Positions 35,677 to 44,600 of a stretch of 64,000 nucleotides of DNA are shown here, in pieces. This stretch comes from Mycobacterium sp. AT1 (GTDB taxonomy: Bacteria > Actinomycetota > Actinomycetes > Mycobacteriales > Mycobacteriaceae). The stretch covers positions 219,030-283,029 of the forward strand of contig NZ_MVOC01000027.1 of the NCBI RefSeq assembly GCF_002043095.1, given 5' to 3'. The translations under genes and the position numbers were made by a program. Position 1 is the first letter of the stretch; the number at the start of each line of letters is the position of its first letter. Below the pieces are notes generated by a model that was not told the origin of the DNA, did not search any database, and saw nothing but the letters and a program-made list of their open reading frames with translations.

Positions 35677-37073
35677 GCGCCGTCATGAACTCGACGTGGC
35701 GCTCGCGGCTGCGCAACGTCGCCCTCGTCACCATGGTCGTGATGATTGGCGTGGGTGCGTACTTGGTGTGGCCTCGGCCAAACCCAGTACGAATTCAGGC
35801 GTACTTCCCGTCCGCCGTCGGGTTGTATCCGGGCGACGAGGTCAAGGTCGCCGGTGTCCCCGTGGGCACGATCGACTCGATCGAACCCTCACCGGGGCAC
35901 ACCACGGTGCGCATGTCCGTCGGCGGCGGAGTGCAGGTTCCCGCCGACGCGCAGGCGCTCCTGGTCGCACCGAACCTCGTCTCGGCCCGCTTCATCGAAC
36001 TGACCCCGGTGTACTCCGACGGCGCGGTCATGGCCAGCGGAGCGGTGATCGGCGTCGACCGCACCGCGGTGCCCGTCGAGTGGGACGACGTAAAGGACCA
36101 GTTGACCCAACTCAGTGCGCAACTCGGCCCGCAGCCCGGTTCGCTTCAGGGCCCGCTGACGTCGTTCGTCAACCAGGCCGCCGACACCTTCGACGGGAAC
36201 GGGGACTCATTCAGGCAAGCCGTGCGCGAATTGTCCCAGACCGCAGGACGGCTCGGAGATTCACGCACGGACTTGCTGGGAACGGTCAAGAACCTCCACA
36301 CGTTGGTCGACGCCCTGTCCAACAGCAACGAAGAGATCGTGGCGTTCTCCAGTCATGTCGCGTCGGTGTCTCAGGTCCTCGCCGACAGCTCGACGGATCT
36401 CGACGCCTCGCTGGACACCCTCAACCACGCGCTGACCGACATCCGCGGGTTCCTCAAGGACAACAACGACACCCTCGTCGCACAGGTCGACAAACTGACC
36501 AGGTTCACCACACTGCTCGACGACCACAGCGAGGACATCGAACAAATCCTGCACGTCGCACCGCACGCCCTGCAGAACTTCTACAACATCTACAACCCCG
36601 CCCAGGGGTCGGTGTCGGGCATCTTGACCATCCCGTCCTTCTCCAACCCCGTGCAGCTGCTCTGCGGCTCCATCGAGACCGGTGCGACGCCGGACTACTT
36701 CAAGCGGGCCGAGATCTGCCGTCAGCGGATGGCACCGGTGCTCCAGCGACTCACCGCGAACTATCCCCCAATCCTGTTGCACCCCATCACCAGCATCACC
36801 GCCTACAAGGGGCAGGTCCTCTACGACACCCCCGAGACCGAGGCAAAGTCCAAAACCCCAGTGTCGCAACTGCAGTGGACGCCGCTACCCGGGGTAACTC
36901 CTCCGACGGTGTCCCCCGACGGTGACGTGTCCAGCCTGATGTTGCCGCCCGCACCGGAAGAAGCTCCGGCAGCACCACCCGGCGAACCGGGGCCACCGGC
37001 CCCAGGACCCGTGCCCGACCCCACACCCGTCGCCCCGGCACCACTGCCGTCCAACACATCTGGAGGCGGTTGA
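35673..37073 (+). CDS. mceD: MceD of mce cluster 2
   Basis: A 466-residue Mce subunit with an anchor (VALVTMVVMIGVGAYLVW), MlaD domain (GDEVKVAGVPVGTIDSIEP, NLVSARFIELTPVY) and the diagnostic TAVPVEWDDV motif shared with MceD of cluster 1. The C-terminal 70 residues or so are rich in Pro and Ala. The ATG overlaps the mceC stop as ATGA. It is expected to be one ring or helical-needle subunit of the importer. Confidence 0.92.
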   Translation: MSAVMNSTWRSRLRNVALVTMVVMIGVGAYLVWPRPNPVRIQAYFPSAVGLYPGDEVKVAGVPVGTIDSIEPSPGHTTVRMSVGGGVQVPADAQALLVAPNLVSARFIELTPVYSDGAVMASGAVIGVDRTAVPVEWDDVKDQLTQLSAQLGPQPGSLQGPLTSFVNQAADTFDGNGDSFRQAVRELSQTAGRLGDSRTDLLGTVKNLHTLVDALSNSNEEIVAFSSHVASVSQVLADSSTDLDASLDTLNHALTDIRGFLKDNNDTLVAQVDKLTRFTTLLDDHSEDIEQILHVAPHALQNFYNIYNPAQGSVSGILTIPSFSNPVQLLCGSIETGATPDYFKRAEICRQRMAPVLQRLTANYPPILLHPITSITAYKGQVLYDTPETEAKSKTPVSQLQWTPLPGVTPPTVSPDGDVSSLMLPPAPEEAPAAPPGEPGPPAPGPVPDPTPVAPAPLPSNTSGGG

Positions 37074-38236
37074 TGATCAGCTCTCGAATGGTTCGTACGT
37101 CGTCGGCGGTCGCGGCGTCGGCGCTCCTGGCCACCGGCTGCCAGTTCAGCGGCGTCAACTCCCTGGACATGCCGGGCACCGCGGGTCACGGCTCGGGTTC
37201 GTTCGTCGTCACCGTCGAACTCCCCAGCGTGTCGAGTTTGCCGCAGAACTCTCCGGTCAAGGTCGACGACGTCACCGTCGGCAGCGTCTCCGGTGTGGAG
37301 GCCGTGCAGCGCAGTGACGGCACGTTCTTCGCCGCAGTGCAGTTGTCACTCGCAGCGCAGGTCGACCTACCCGCCAATCCGGTTGTGCGGGTGGCCCAAA
37401 CGTCGCTGCTAGGTTCCCAGCACATCGAGCTCACCGCACCCGACACCGTTCCCCCGCAAGGTCACCTGACCAACGGTTCGCGCGTTCCGATCAGCCAAGC
37501 GGCCAGCTACCCGACCACCGAAGAGACGCTGTCCTCACTCGGCATCGTGGTGAGCAAGGGCAATCTCGGTGCGATACAGGACATCACCGACGAGCTGTAC
37601 GCCGCAGTGGTCGGGCGGGCCGGACAATTCGACGGGCTGATTCCCCGCCTCGCCGAGCTCGCCGCATCTGTCGACCGCCAGACCGCAGACATCATCGCCG
37701 CCGCCGAAGGCGTGAACCGCGTCGCACACACTCTCGCTGCCGGCAACGACAAACTCGCCCGCGCCCTCGACGCCCTGCCCGGCGCCTTGACGGTGCTCAA
37801 CGCCAACGCCGACAACGTAGTCACCGCGTTCACCGCTCTCAAACGACTCTCCGAGGTGACCTCTCGGGTGCTCTCCCAAACCAAGACCGATGTCGCCGCC
37901 GACCTCAAGGACGCCTACCCCGTGGTCAAGGCCTTCGCCGACAGCGCGAACGATCTGGTCGACTCGCTGCCCTACCTCCCGACCTACCCCCTGCCGGGCA
38001 CCTACCTCAACCAAGCGGTCCGCGGTGACTTCCTCAACGCCTTCGTCACCATCGACCTCACACTGCGTCGCCTCGGCGAGACGGTGCTGACCACATCCCC
38101 GTTCGACCCGAACATGAAGCACCTCAACGAAGTCGTCAATCCCCCCGACTTCCTCACCGGCGCCATGGCCAACCTCTCCGGTCAAGCCGCCGACCCCTTC
38201 ACCATCCCACCCAGCACGGGAGGACCCGGCCAATGA
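37073..38236 (+). CDS. mceE: MceE lipoprotein of mce cluster 2
   Basis: A 387-residue lipoprotein subunit. The signal peptide ends in the lipobox LLATGC, followed by QFSGVNSLDMPGT, the usual start of mature MceE. The MlaD domain (SPVKVDDVTVGSVSGVEAV, QTSLLGSQHIELTAP) and helical domain follow. The ATG at 37073 has GGAGG six bases upstream and shares one base with the mceD stop. A TTG three bases earlier is less likely. Confidence 0.92.
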   Translation: MISSRMVRTSSAVAASALLATGCQFSGVNSLDMPGTAGHGSGSFVVTVELPSVSSLPQNSPVKVDDVTVGSVSGVEAVQRSDGTFFAAVQLSLAAQVDLPANPVVRVAQTSLLGSQHIELTAPDTVPPQGHLTNGSRVPISQAASYPTTEETLSSLGIVVSKGNLGAIQDITDELYAAVVGRAGQFDGLIPRLAELAASVDRQTADIIAAAEGVNRVAHTLAAGNDKLARALDALPGALTVLNANADNVVTAFTALKRLSEVTSRVLSQTKTDVAADLKDAYPVVKAFADSANDLVDSLPYLPTYPLPGTYLNQAVRGDFLNAFVTIDLTLRRLGETVLTTSPFDPNMKHLNEVVNPPDFLTGAMANLSGQAADPFTIPPSTGGPGQ

Positions 38237-39909
38237 TGACCCGGCTGGTGCGCTGGCAACTCACGATCTTCAGCATCGTCACCGCCATCTCGATGACGCT
38301 GATTGCGCTGTTCTACCTCAAGATCCCCGACGCGCTCGGCATCGGAAGTTACAAGGTGACGGCCAATTTCGCCGCCACCGGCGGGCTGTACCAAAACGCC
38401 AACGTCACCTACCGCGGCACCACCATCGGCAGGGTGACCGACGTGTCGCTGGCTCGCAGTGGCGGCGTCGACGCCGTCCTCCGCCTGGACAGCGCCACCC
38501 CGGTACCGGCCGCGTCGACCGCCACGGTCAAGAGCGCCTCGGCCATCGGCGAACAGTACGTCGAACTCATCCCCATCCCCGGGGCGGACACCTCACCCCT
38601 GCACGACGGTTCACGCATCAGCCGCGACCACACCGCCCTGAGCCAAGACGTCGCAGGCATGCTGAAGGAAGCCGAGAAACTCGTCGACTCCATCAGCGAA
38701 AGCCGACTCCGCGACCTGCTGCGCGAGACGTTCAAGGCCTTCGACGGCTCGGGACCCGATCTCGCCCGCCTGATCGAATCCTCCCGCCTGCTCGTCGACG
38801 AAGCCAACGCCCACACCCCCGAGACCATCGCCCTCATCGACCAAGCCGGCCCGTTCCTGGACTCCCAAACCCGCAGCGGCGACGACATCAAGAGCTTCGC
38901 CGACGGTTTGGCACGGTTCACCGGCAACGTGCGCAACGCCGACCCCCAAGTACGCACGCTGCTGCAAACCGCCCCCGGCGCGGCCGACACCGCGAGCGCC
39001 GCCTTCTCCGGGATCCAGGTCTCCTTCCCCATGTTGGCGGCCAACCTGGCCAATTTCGGACGCATCGGCGTCATCTATCACAAGTCCATCGAACAAGCTC
39101 TCGTCATCTTCCCCGCCCTGACCGCCGCACTGACGACCATCGCCAACCAGGAGCCCCTCGACGAAGGCGCCAAGACGGACTTCAAGCTCAATCTCGGTGA
39201 TCCGCCGCCATGTTCGGTCGGATACATCCCGCCGGCACAGATCCGAAGTCCTGCCGACGAGACTCTTCGTGAAGTGCCGCAAGGGATGTACTGCAAGGTC
39301 GCCCAGAACGACGCCACCGTCGTTCGCGGCGCACGCAATTACCCGTGCATGGAATTCCCTGGCAAGCGCGCACCCACGGTGCAGTTGTGCCGTGACCCTC
39401 AGGGGTACGTGCCGCTGGGCACCAATCCCTGGCGGGGGCCGACGGTGCCCTACGGCACCCCCGTAACCGACCCCCGAATGACCCTGCCACAGAACAAATA
39501 TCCGTTCATTCCGCCGGATGCCGACTACGATCCGGGGCCGCCGGTGGTCAATCTGCCGCCAGGCGTTCCGCCAGGACCCGGTCCCGCTCTCACACCGCCC
39601 TACCCGGTGCAAGTACCTCCGAACACGCCTGGGCCACAACCCCCGCCCCTGCCGTTCCGTGCTCCACCCGATCAGACGGTGCCACCATACGGACAGCAGC
39701 CACCACCGGCCCCCGCCGATGCGTCGCCACCCCTGTTGCCTGCCGAAACCCAACAGCCACCTGCCACCGCAGCACCGGCGAGCTACGACGAGAAGTCCGG
39801 CGCCTTCCTCGACCCGACCGGCGGGATCAGCGTCTACGCCGCGGGCGCATCGGCAATTCATCCCGCCGAGAGCTGGGTGGAACTCATGCTGGACCCGCGC
39901 CCGTCGTAG
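38233..39909 (+). CDS. mceF: MceF of mce cluster 2, with a long proline-rich tail
   Basis: At 558 residues this is the longest Mce subunit here. It has an N-terminal anchor (LTIFSIVTAISMTLIALFYL), MlaD domain (GGLYQNANVTYRGTTIGRVTDV, SAIGEQYVELIPIP), helical domain and the MceF-type Cys segments (DPPPCSVGYIPPAQIR, CMEFPGKRAPTVQLC). The last 130 residues or so are a Pro-rich region ending in an ISVYAAGASAIHPAESWVELML segment that recalls the end of MceF in cluster 1. It overlaps mceE as ATGA and is the last gene of the array: no Mas genes follow, and the next gene points the other way. Confidence 0.92.
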   Translation: MMTRLVRWQLTIFSIVTAISMTLIALFYLKIPDALGIGSYKVTANFAATGGLYQNANVTYRGTTIGRVTDVSLARSGGVDAVLRLDSATPVPAASTATVKSASAIGEQYVELIPIPGADTSPLHDGSRISRDHTALSQDVAGMLKEAEKLVDSISESRLRDLLRETFKAFDGSGPDLARLIESSRLLVDEANAHTPETIALIDQAGPFLDSQTRSGDDIKSFADGLARFTGNVRNADPQVRTLLQTAPGAADTASAAFSGIQVSFPMLAANLANFGRIGVIYHKSIEQALVIFPALTAALTTIANQEPLDEGAKTDFKLNLGDPPPCSVGYIPPAQIRSPADETLREVPQGMYCKVAQNDATVVRGARNYPCMEFPGKRAPTVQLCRDPQGYVPLGTNPWRGPTVPYGTPVTDPRMTLPQNKYPFIPPDADYDPGPPVVNLPPGVPPGPGPALTPPYPVQVPPNTPGPQPPPLPFRAPPDQTVPPYGQQPPPAPADASPPLLPAETQQPPATAAPASYDEKSGAFLDPTGGISVYAAGASAIHPAESWVELMLDPRPS

Positions 39910-39960
39910 CCCACAACGAACACATCGAGAACCGTTCTGACACCGGCGATGGCCATCGGC

Positions 39961-40563
39961 TCAGTGATGTGCGTCTAGCAGGCCGGCAATCGCGGCCTGT
40001 GCATCCTTGGTGTCCAACGGCAGTGTGGCGAACATTTCGGCGATCATCATGGCAACCGGTGTCGTCCACAACAGCATCCCAAGCGCAGCGCCATGGCCAC
40101 CATCGGTGTCAGTGTCGAAACGCTGCGTCAACCCCGCAAGGGCGGCACCCAGGCGCTCGACGTGCTTGCTGCCGAACCCCTTGCGCAAGTCCTTGGTCGC
40201 GATCAATATCTCCAGGCCCGCCATCGCCTTTGGATTTGCGAAGGCGTCCCACGTCGCCCGCACGAGGTCTTCGGTGCTGGAGACTACGGCAGGGTCGGAC
40301 AGCACCTCGAGCGACGCGATCAAGCGGTCGACGGCGTCTTCGATCACCGCTGTCAACAGGCCGTCACGGTCTCCGAAGTGGTGCTGGATGACACCCCAGC
40401 TGACACCGGCCCGCTCGATGATGTGCCGGGCGCTGGCGGCCGAAAAACCCTCTTCGCGAATGCAGCGCACGGTTTCGTCGATGAGCATTTCACGGGTTCG
40501 GTCTCCGCGCTCCTGCCGACCGGTGGCCGGTCGGCGGGGCGAAGTGCGCCTGCCCGGCGTCAC
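39961..40563 (-). CDS. TetR-family regulator between mce cluster 2 and the EBP-like gene
   Basis: A 200-residue TetR protein with the helix-turn-helix LIDETVRCIREEGFSAASARHIIERAGVSWGVIQHHFGDRDGLLTAVIEDAVDRL and a helical ligand domain. The GTG at 40563 overlaps a 12-codon leader frame (start 40600) as GTGA. It is divergent from the EBP-like gene, and the dyad element at 40662-40704 sits between them. As the same element precedes the mce array, this regulator is the best candidate to control both, although the KstR-like protein at 31356 is an alternative. Confidence 0.83.
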   Translation of the reverse strand: MTPGRRTSPRRPATGRQERGDRTREMLIDETVRCIREEGFSAASARHIIERAGVSWGVIQHHFGDRDGLLTAVIEDAVDRLIASLEVLSDPAVVSSTEDLVRATWDAFANPKAMAGLEILIATKDLRKGFGSKHVERLGAALAGLTQRFDTDTDGGHGAALGMLLWTTPVAMMIAEMFATLPLDTKDAQAAIAGLLDAHH

Positions 40564-40592
40564 CGTCGCAGTCCGTCCGGCCCAGCGTGTTT

Positions 40593-40621
40593 CGTCATCC
40601 CCGCCAGCTTATGACACAGCT
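40593..40621 (-). promoter_or_regulatory. Leader element shared with the mce cluster 1 upstream region
   Basis: On the minus strand this block reads AGCT, GT, GTCATA, AGCTGGC, GG, GG, ATGACG and closely matches 12422-12450, also oriented toward a minus-strand gene. Each copy contains AGCT repeats around GTCATA and ends in an ATG that opens a very short frame (12 codons here). It could be an operator or a conserved leader. Confidence 0.45.
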
Positions 40622-40661
40622 AGCCGTGGGCGCGCTTACCTGGGACAACCGAAGGTTCAAC

Positions 40662-40704
40662 ACCTTGCGACAAAAACATGGCATGTGCAATGCTATGAGC
40701 CGTG
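40662..40704 (+). promoter_or_regulatory. Promoter/operator of the EBP-like gene (CATGGC-ATGT-GCAATG)
   Basis: This is the second copy of the 43-bp element described at 32204-32246. The dyad at 40677-40692 has one mismatch. The right end lies 26 bases before the EBP-like start codon, so the element must overlap that gene's promoter. Confidence 0.65.
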
Positions 40705-40730
40705 CACATGCATTTCGGCAGGACACACCC

Positions 40731-41489
40731 ATGACCGAGACGATCAGCCCCGGCAACGCGGAACTTCCGGCCAATGCCGGATTCACCTCGCTCCAAAAGT
40801 CGCTCTTCGGCGTCCTTGCGCTCTTCTTCGTCGTGAACGCATTCTTCTGGTTCCTGGAGTACCGGGTCGGGGTCTCCCACGAAGTGGCCTCGACGACACT
40901 GGTCATCTGCGTGGTGGGCGTGTTCGTGACAGCGCTCGCGCTGCCGTGGCTGCCGCTTCCTGGCCGACGTGACCACACGAAGTCCGACCGGCTGGCCGCG
41001 ATGATCGTCACCTGGGTCTTCATCGCCCTCATCCCCCGGTTCATCTGGGAGCTGCCATGGCTGCTGTTCTTCGACCAGATCAGGGCAGGCGTCGAGAGCG
41101 GCGCAGCTTGGAGCTACATGTGGTCACCCATCCTGCTCGGTGGCGATGCGCGCTACCTCAACGGTGACCCTCTCATCGTCGTCTTGGAATGGGTTGCCCT
41201 GTTCGTCGGACTGTTCGAGGCATACGCGATGGTGCAGTTCTTCCGAAATGGCAAGAGGTTCACCAACACTCAACTCGGATTCATCATGGGCGGAATGATC
41301 GTGGAGGTCACTCTGCCGGCGGTGTACTTCGGAGTCGAGATCGCCAACAATCTCGAAAGCATGTCGAGTCCGGTGCAGATGTGGGTCAAGTTCGTGGTGA
41401 TAAACGTGCTGTGGTGCACCATGCCGCTCGTCACCTTCTTCTGGGGTGTCCGCAGACTGGCGAGCCAGGACCTCGCCGTGAAGTTCTAG
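40731..41489 (+). CDS. EBP/EXPERA-like membrane protein (sterol isomerase fold)
   Basis: A 252-residue polytopic membrane protein with about six to seven helices. The C-terminal two thirds reads like eukaryotic emopamil-binding protein, the sterol delta8-delta7 isomerase. PRFIWELPWLLFF resembles the helix holding one active-site glutamate, GGDARYLNGDPLIVVLEWVALF matches the GDSRY...E region, and WVKFVVINVLWCTMPL matches the NALW helix. Thus E107, E153, N225 and W228 appear to be kept; the EBP histidine four residues before the first glutamate is replaced (Arg103). The ATG at 40731 has AGGA seven bases upstream. Next to a Mce4-like array it may isomerise or bind a sterol-like lipid. The assignment rests on motif reading only. 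Confidence 0.6.
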   Translation: MTETISPGNAELPANAGFTSLQKSLFGVLALFFVVNAFFWFLEYRVGVSHEVASTTLVICVVGVFVTALALPWLPLPGRRDHTKSDRLAAMIVTWVFIALIPRFIWELPWLLFFDQIRAGVESGAAWSYMWSPILLGGDARYLNGDPLIVVLEWVALFVGLFEAYAMVQFFRNGKRFTNTQLGFIMGGMIVEVTLPAVYFGVEIANNLESMSSPVQMWVKFVVINVLWCTMPLVTFFWGVRRLASQDLAVKF

Positions 41490-41686
41490 ACAACCGCTCT
41501 AGTCAGATGGCCACTCATTTGGCTTCTCCCGAACGCACGGACGCGTCAGCCCTGCGCCGTGACGTCGCCGCTGCAGCCGACCGCTACCGGGCACTTCGGC
41601 GCGTTCCCGTTCGCTGAGCGACCGGTAGCGCGCCGAAATCGCGACGGAGGCGGTGTCTTGTCGGTGGGTGCGGGCACTATGGCTAG

Positions 41687-44600
41687 ATGGCCCGCAAGTC
41701 CGCTGCACCGGCAGCACCGCTGGCCCGCTTCAGCGACCTGACGCGGGAGTGGTTCACCGGCACCTTCGCGGCACCGACGGCTGCCCAGACCGAGGCGTGG
41801 GACGCCATCGCCAACGGGGACAACACCCTGGTCATCGCGCCTACCGGGTCGGGCAAGACGCTCGCGGCGTTTCTCTGGGCCGTCGACCGGTTGGCCTCCG
41901 GTGAGCCACGGGCCGCCAAGGCAGGCACCCGGGTGCTGTACATCTCGCCGCTCAAGGCACTCGCCGTCGACGTCGAGCGCAACCTCAGCACCCCGCTGAC
42001 GGGCATCGGCCGCGTCGCGGAACGCCGAGGAGAGGTCGCCCCGAGCATCAGCGTCGGGGTCCGCTCCGGCGACACCCCGCCCAATCGACGCCGCGAGATG
42101 ATCGCCCGGCCACCCGACATCCTCATCACCACACCCGAGTCGCTCTTCCTGATGTTGACCTCGGCCGCACGGGAGACCCTCACCGAGGTCGACACCGTGA
42201 TCGTCGACGAGGTGCACGCCGTCGCCGCGACCAAGCGCGGCGCCCACCTTGCGCTGTCGCTGGAGCGGCTCGACCAGCTGATGGACAAGCCCGCCCAGCG
42301 CATCGGGTTGTCGGCGACCGTCCGACCGCCCGAGGAGGTGGCCCGGTTCCTGTCCGGCCAGTCCCCCACCACCATCGTGGCGCCCATGGCTGCCAAGACC
42401 TTCGACCTGTCGGTTCAGGTGCCCGTCCCCGACATGGCCAACCTCGAGAACAACAGCATCTGGCCCGACGTCGAGGAACGCATCGTCGACCTCATCGAAT
42501 CTCATCGGTCCTCGATCGTGTTCGCCAATTCCCGGCGGCTCGCCGAGCGACTCACGGCCCGGCTCAACGAGATACACGCCGAGCGCCAGGGAACCGAGCT
42601 CGTCGAGACGCCCAACCCGAAGGTCGGCGGCGGCTTTCCCGCCCAGATGATGGGCAGCGGCGTGGCAAAGGGCGCCGAGCCGCTCCTGGCCAAGGCTCAC
42701 CACGGATCCATCAGCAAGGAGCAGCGGGCGATCGTCGAGGACGATCTGAAGACCGGTCGACTCAAGGCCGTGGTGGCCACCTCCAGCCTCGAACTCGGCA
42801 TCGACATGGGGGCCGTCGACCTCGTCATCCAGGTGGAGTCCCCACCGTCGGTGGCCAGCGGGCTGCAGCGCATCGGCCGTGCAGGTCACCAGGTCGGCGA
42901 GATCTCCCAGGGCGTGCTGTTCCCGAAGCACCGCACCGATCTCATCGACTGCGCGGTGACGGTCCAGCGCATGCTCGCGGGTGAGATCGAGACCATGCGG
43001 GTGCCGACGAATCCCCTCGACATCCTCGCCCAGCACACCGTCGCGGCGGCCGCACTCGAGCCGCTGGACGCCGACCGCTGGTTCGACGCCGTGCGGCGCA
43101 GCGCCCCGTTCGCCACGTTGCCCCGCAGCGCGTTCGAGGCGACGCTGGACCTGCTGAGCGGCAAGTACCCCTCCACGGAGTTCGCCGAGCTGCGCCCCCG
43201 GTTGGTCTACGACCGCGACGCAGGCACCCTGACCGCACGACCGGGGGCCCAGCGGCTGGCGGTGACCTCCGGCGGCGCCATCCCCGACCGTGGGATGTTC
43301 ACCGTGTACCTGGCGTCCTCGGCCGACACCGACAAGCCCTCTCGGGTAGGCGAACTCGACGAGGAGATGGTCTACGAGTCGCGGCCCGGCGACGTCATCT
43401 CTCTGGGCGCCACCAGCTGGCGGATCACCGAGATCACCCACGACCGCGTGCTGGTGCTGCCCGCGCCAGGGCAACCCGCCCGGCTCCCGTTCTGGCGCGG
43501 CGACGGGGTGGGCCGACCCGCCGAGTTGGGTGCCGCGATCGGCGCTTTCACCGGCGAACTGGCTGCCATGAACCGTGAGAAGTTCGACGAGCGTTGTGCC
43601 ACAATGGGTTTCAACGACTTCGCGACGAACAACCTGTGGCAGCTGATCTTCGACCAGAAGGAAGCCACCGGCACCGTCCCCACCGACACCACGTTCGTCG
43701 TCGAACGCTTCCGCGACGAACTCGGCGACTGGCGGGTTATCCTGCACTCCCCCTACGGCTTGCGGGTGCACGGGCCGCTCGCGCTCGCGGTGGCGAGACG
43801 GTTGCGGGAACGCTACGGCATCGACGAGAAGCCGACGGCGTCCGACGACGGCATCATCGTGCGCCTGCCCGACACCGAGGACACGCCGCCGGGTGCCGAG
43901 CTGTTCGTCTTCGACGCCGACGAGATCGACCCCATCGTCACCGACGAGGTGGGCGGCTCTGCGCTGTTCGCGTCGCGGTTCCGGGAATGCGCCGCCCGCG
44001 CGCTACTGTTGCCGCGGCGCCACCCCGGCAAGCGGTCGCCGCTGTGGCATCAGCGTCAGCGCGCCGCGCAGCTGCTCGACATCGCCCGCAAATACCCCGA
44101 CTTTCCGATCGTCCTGGAGACGGTCCGGGAGTGTCTGCAAGACGTGTACGACGTTCCGACGTTGCGCGATTTGATGAATCACGTTGCGCAACGGCGCATT
44201 CGCATCCTCGAGGTCGAGACCGTCACGCCGTCTCCGTTCGCGGCGTCACTGCTGTTCGGCTACGTCGGGGCCTTCATGTACGAAGGCGACAGTCCGCTGG
44301 CCGAGCGGCGGGCGGCGGCCCTGTCGCTGGACAGCACGCTGCTCGCCGAACTGCTCGGTCGCGTCGAGCTCCGCGAACTCCTCGACCAAAAGGTCATCGA
44401 GTCGACCGTCGCCCAGTTGCAGCACCTCGCCGAGGACAGAAAGGTGCGCGACGCGGAGGGGGTAGCCGATCTGCTGCGACTGCTCGGGCCACTCACCGAA
44501 GCCGAGGTGGCGCAGCGGTCCACCGTCGACGAGGTCGGTGGCTGGGTGGAGGGCCTGCGGTCGGCCCGCCGTGCGTTGACGGTGTCGTTCGCTGGCCAGA

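Noticed and set aside
41490..41686. 36-codon frame (start 41508) between the EBP-like gene and lhr
   Set aside because: No ribosome site, no recognisable product and no conservation argument available.
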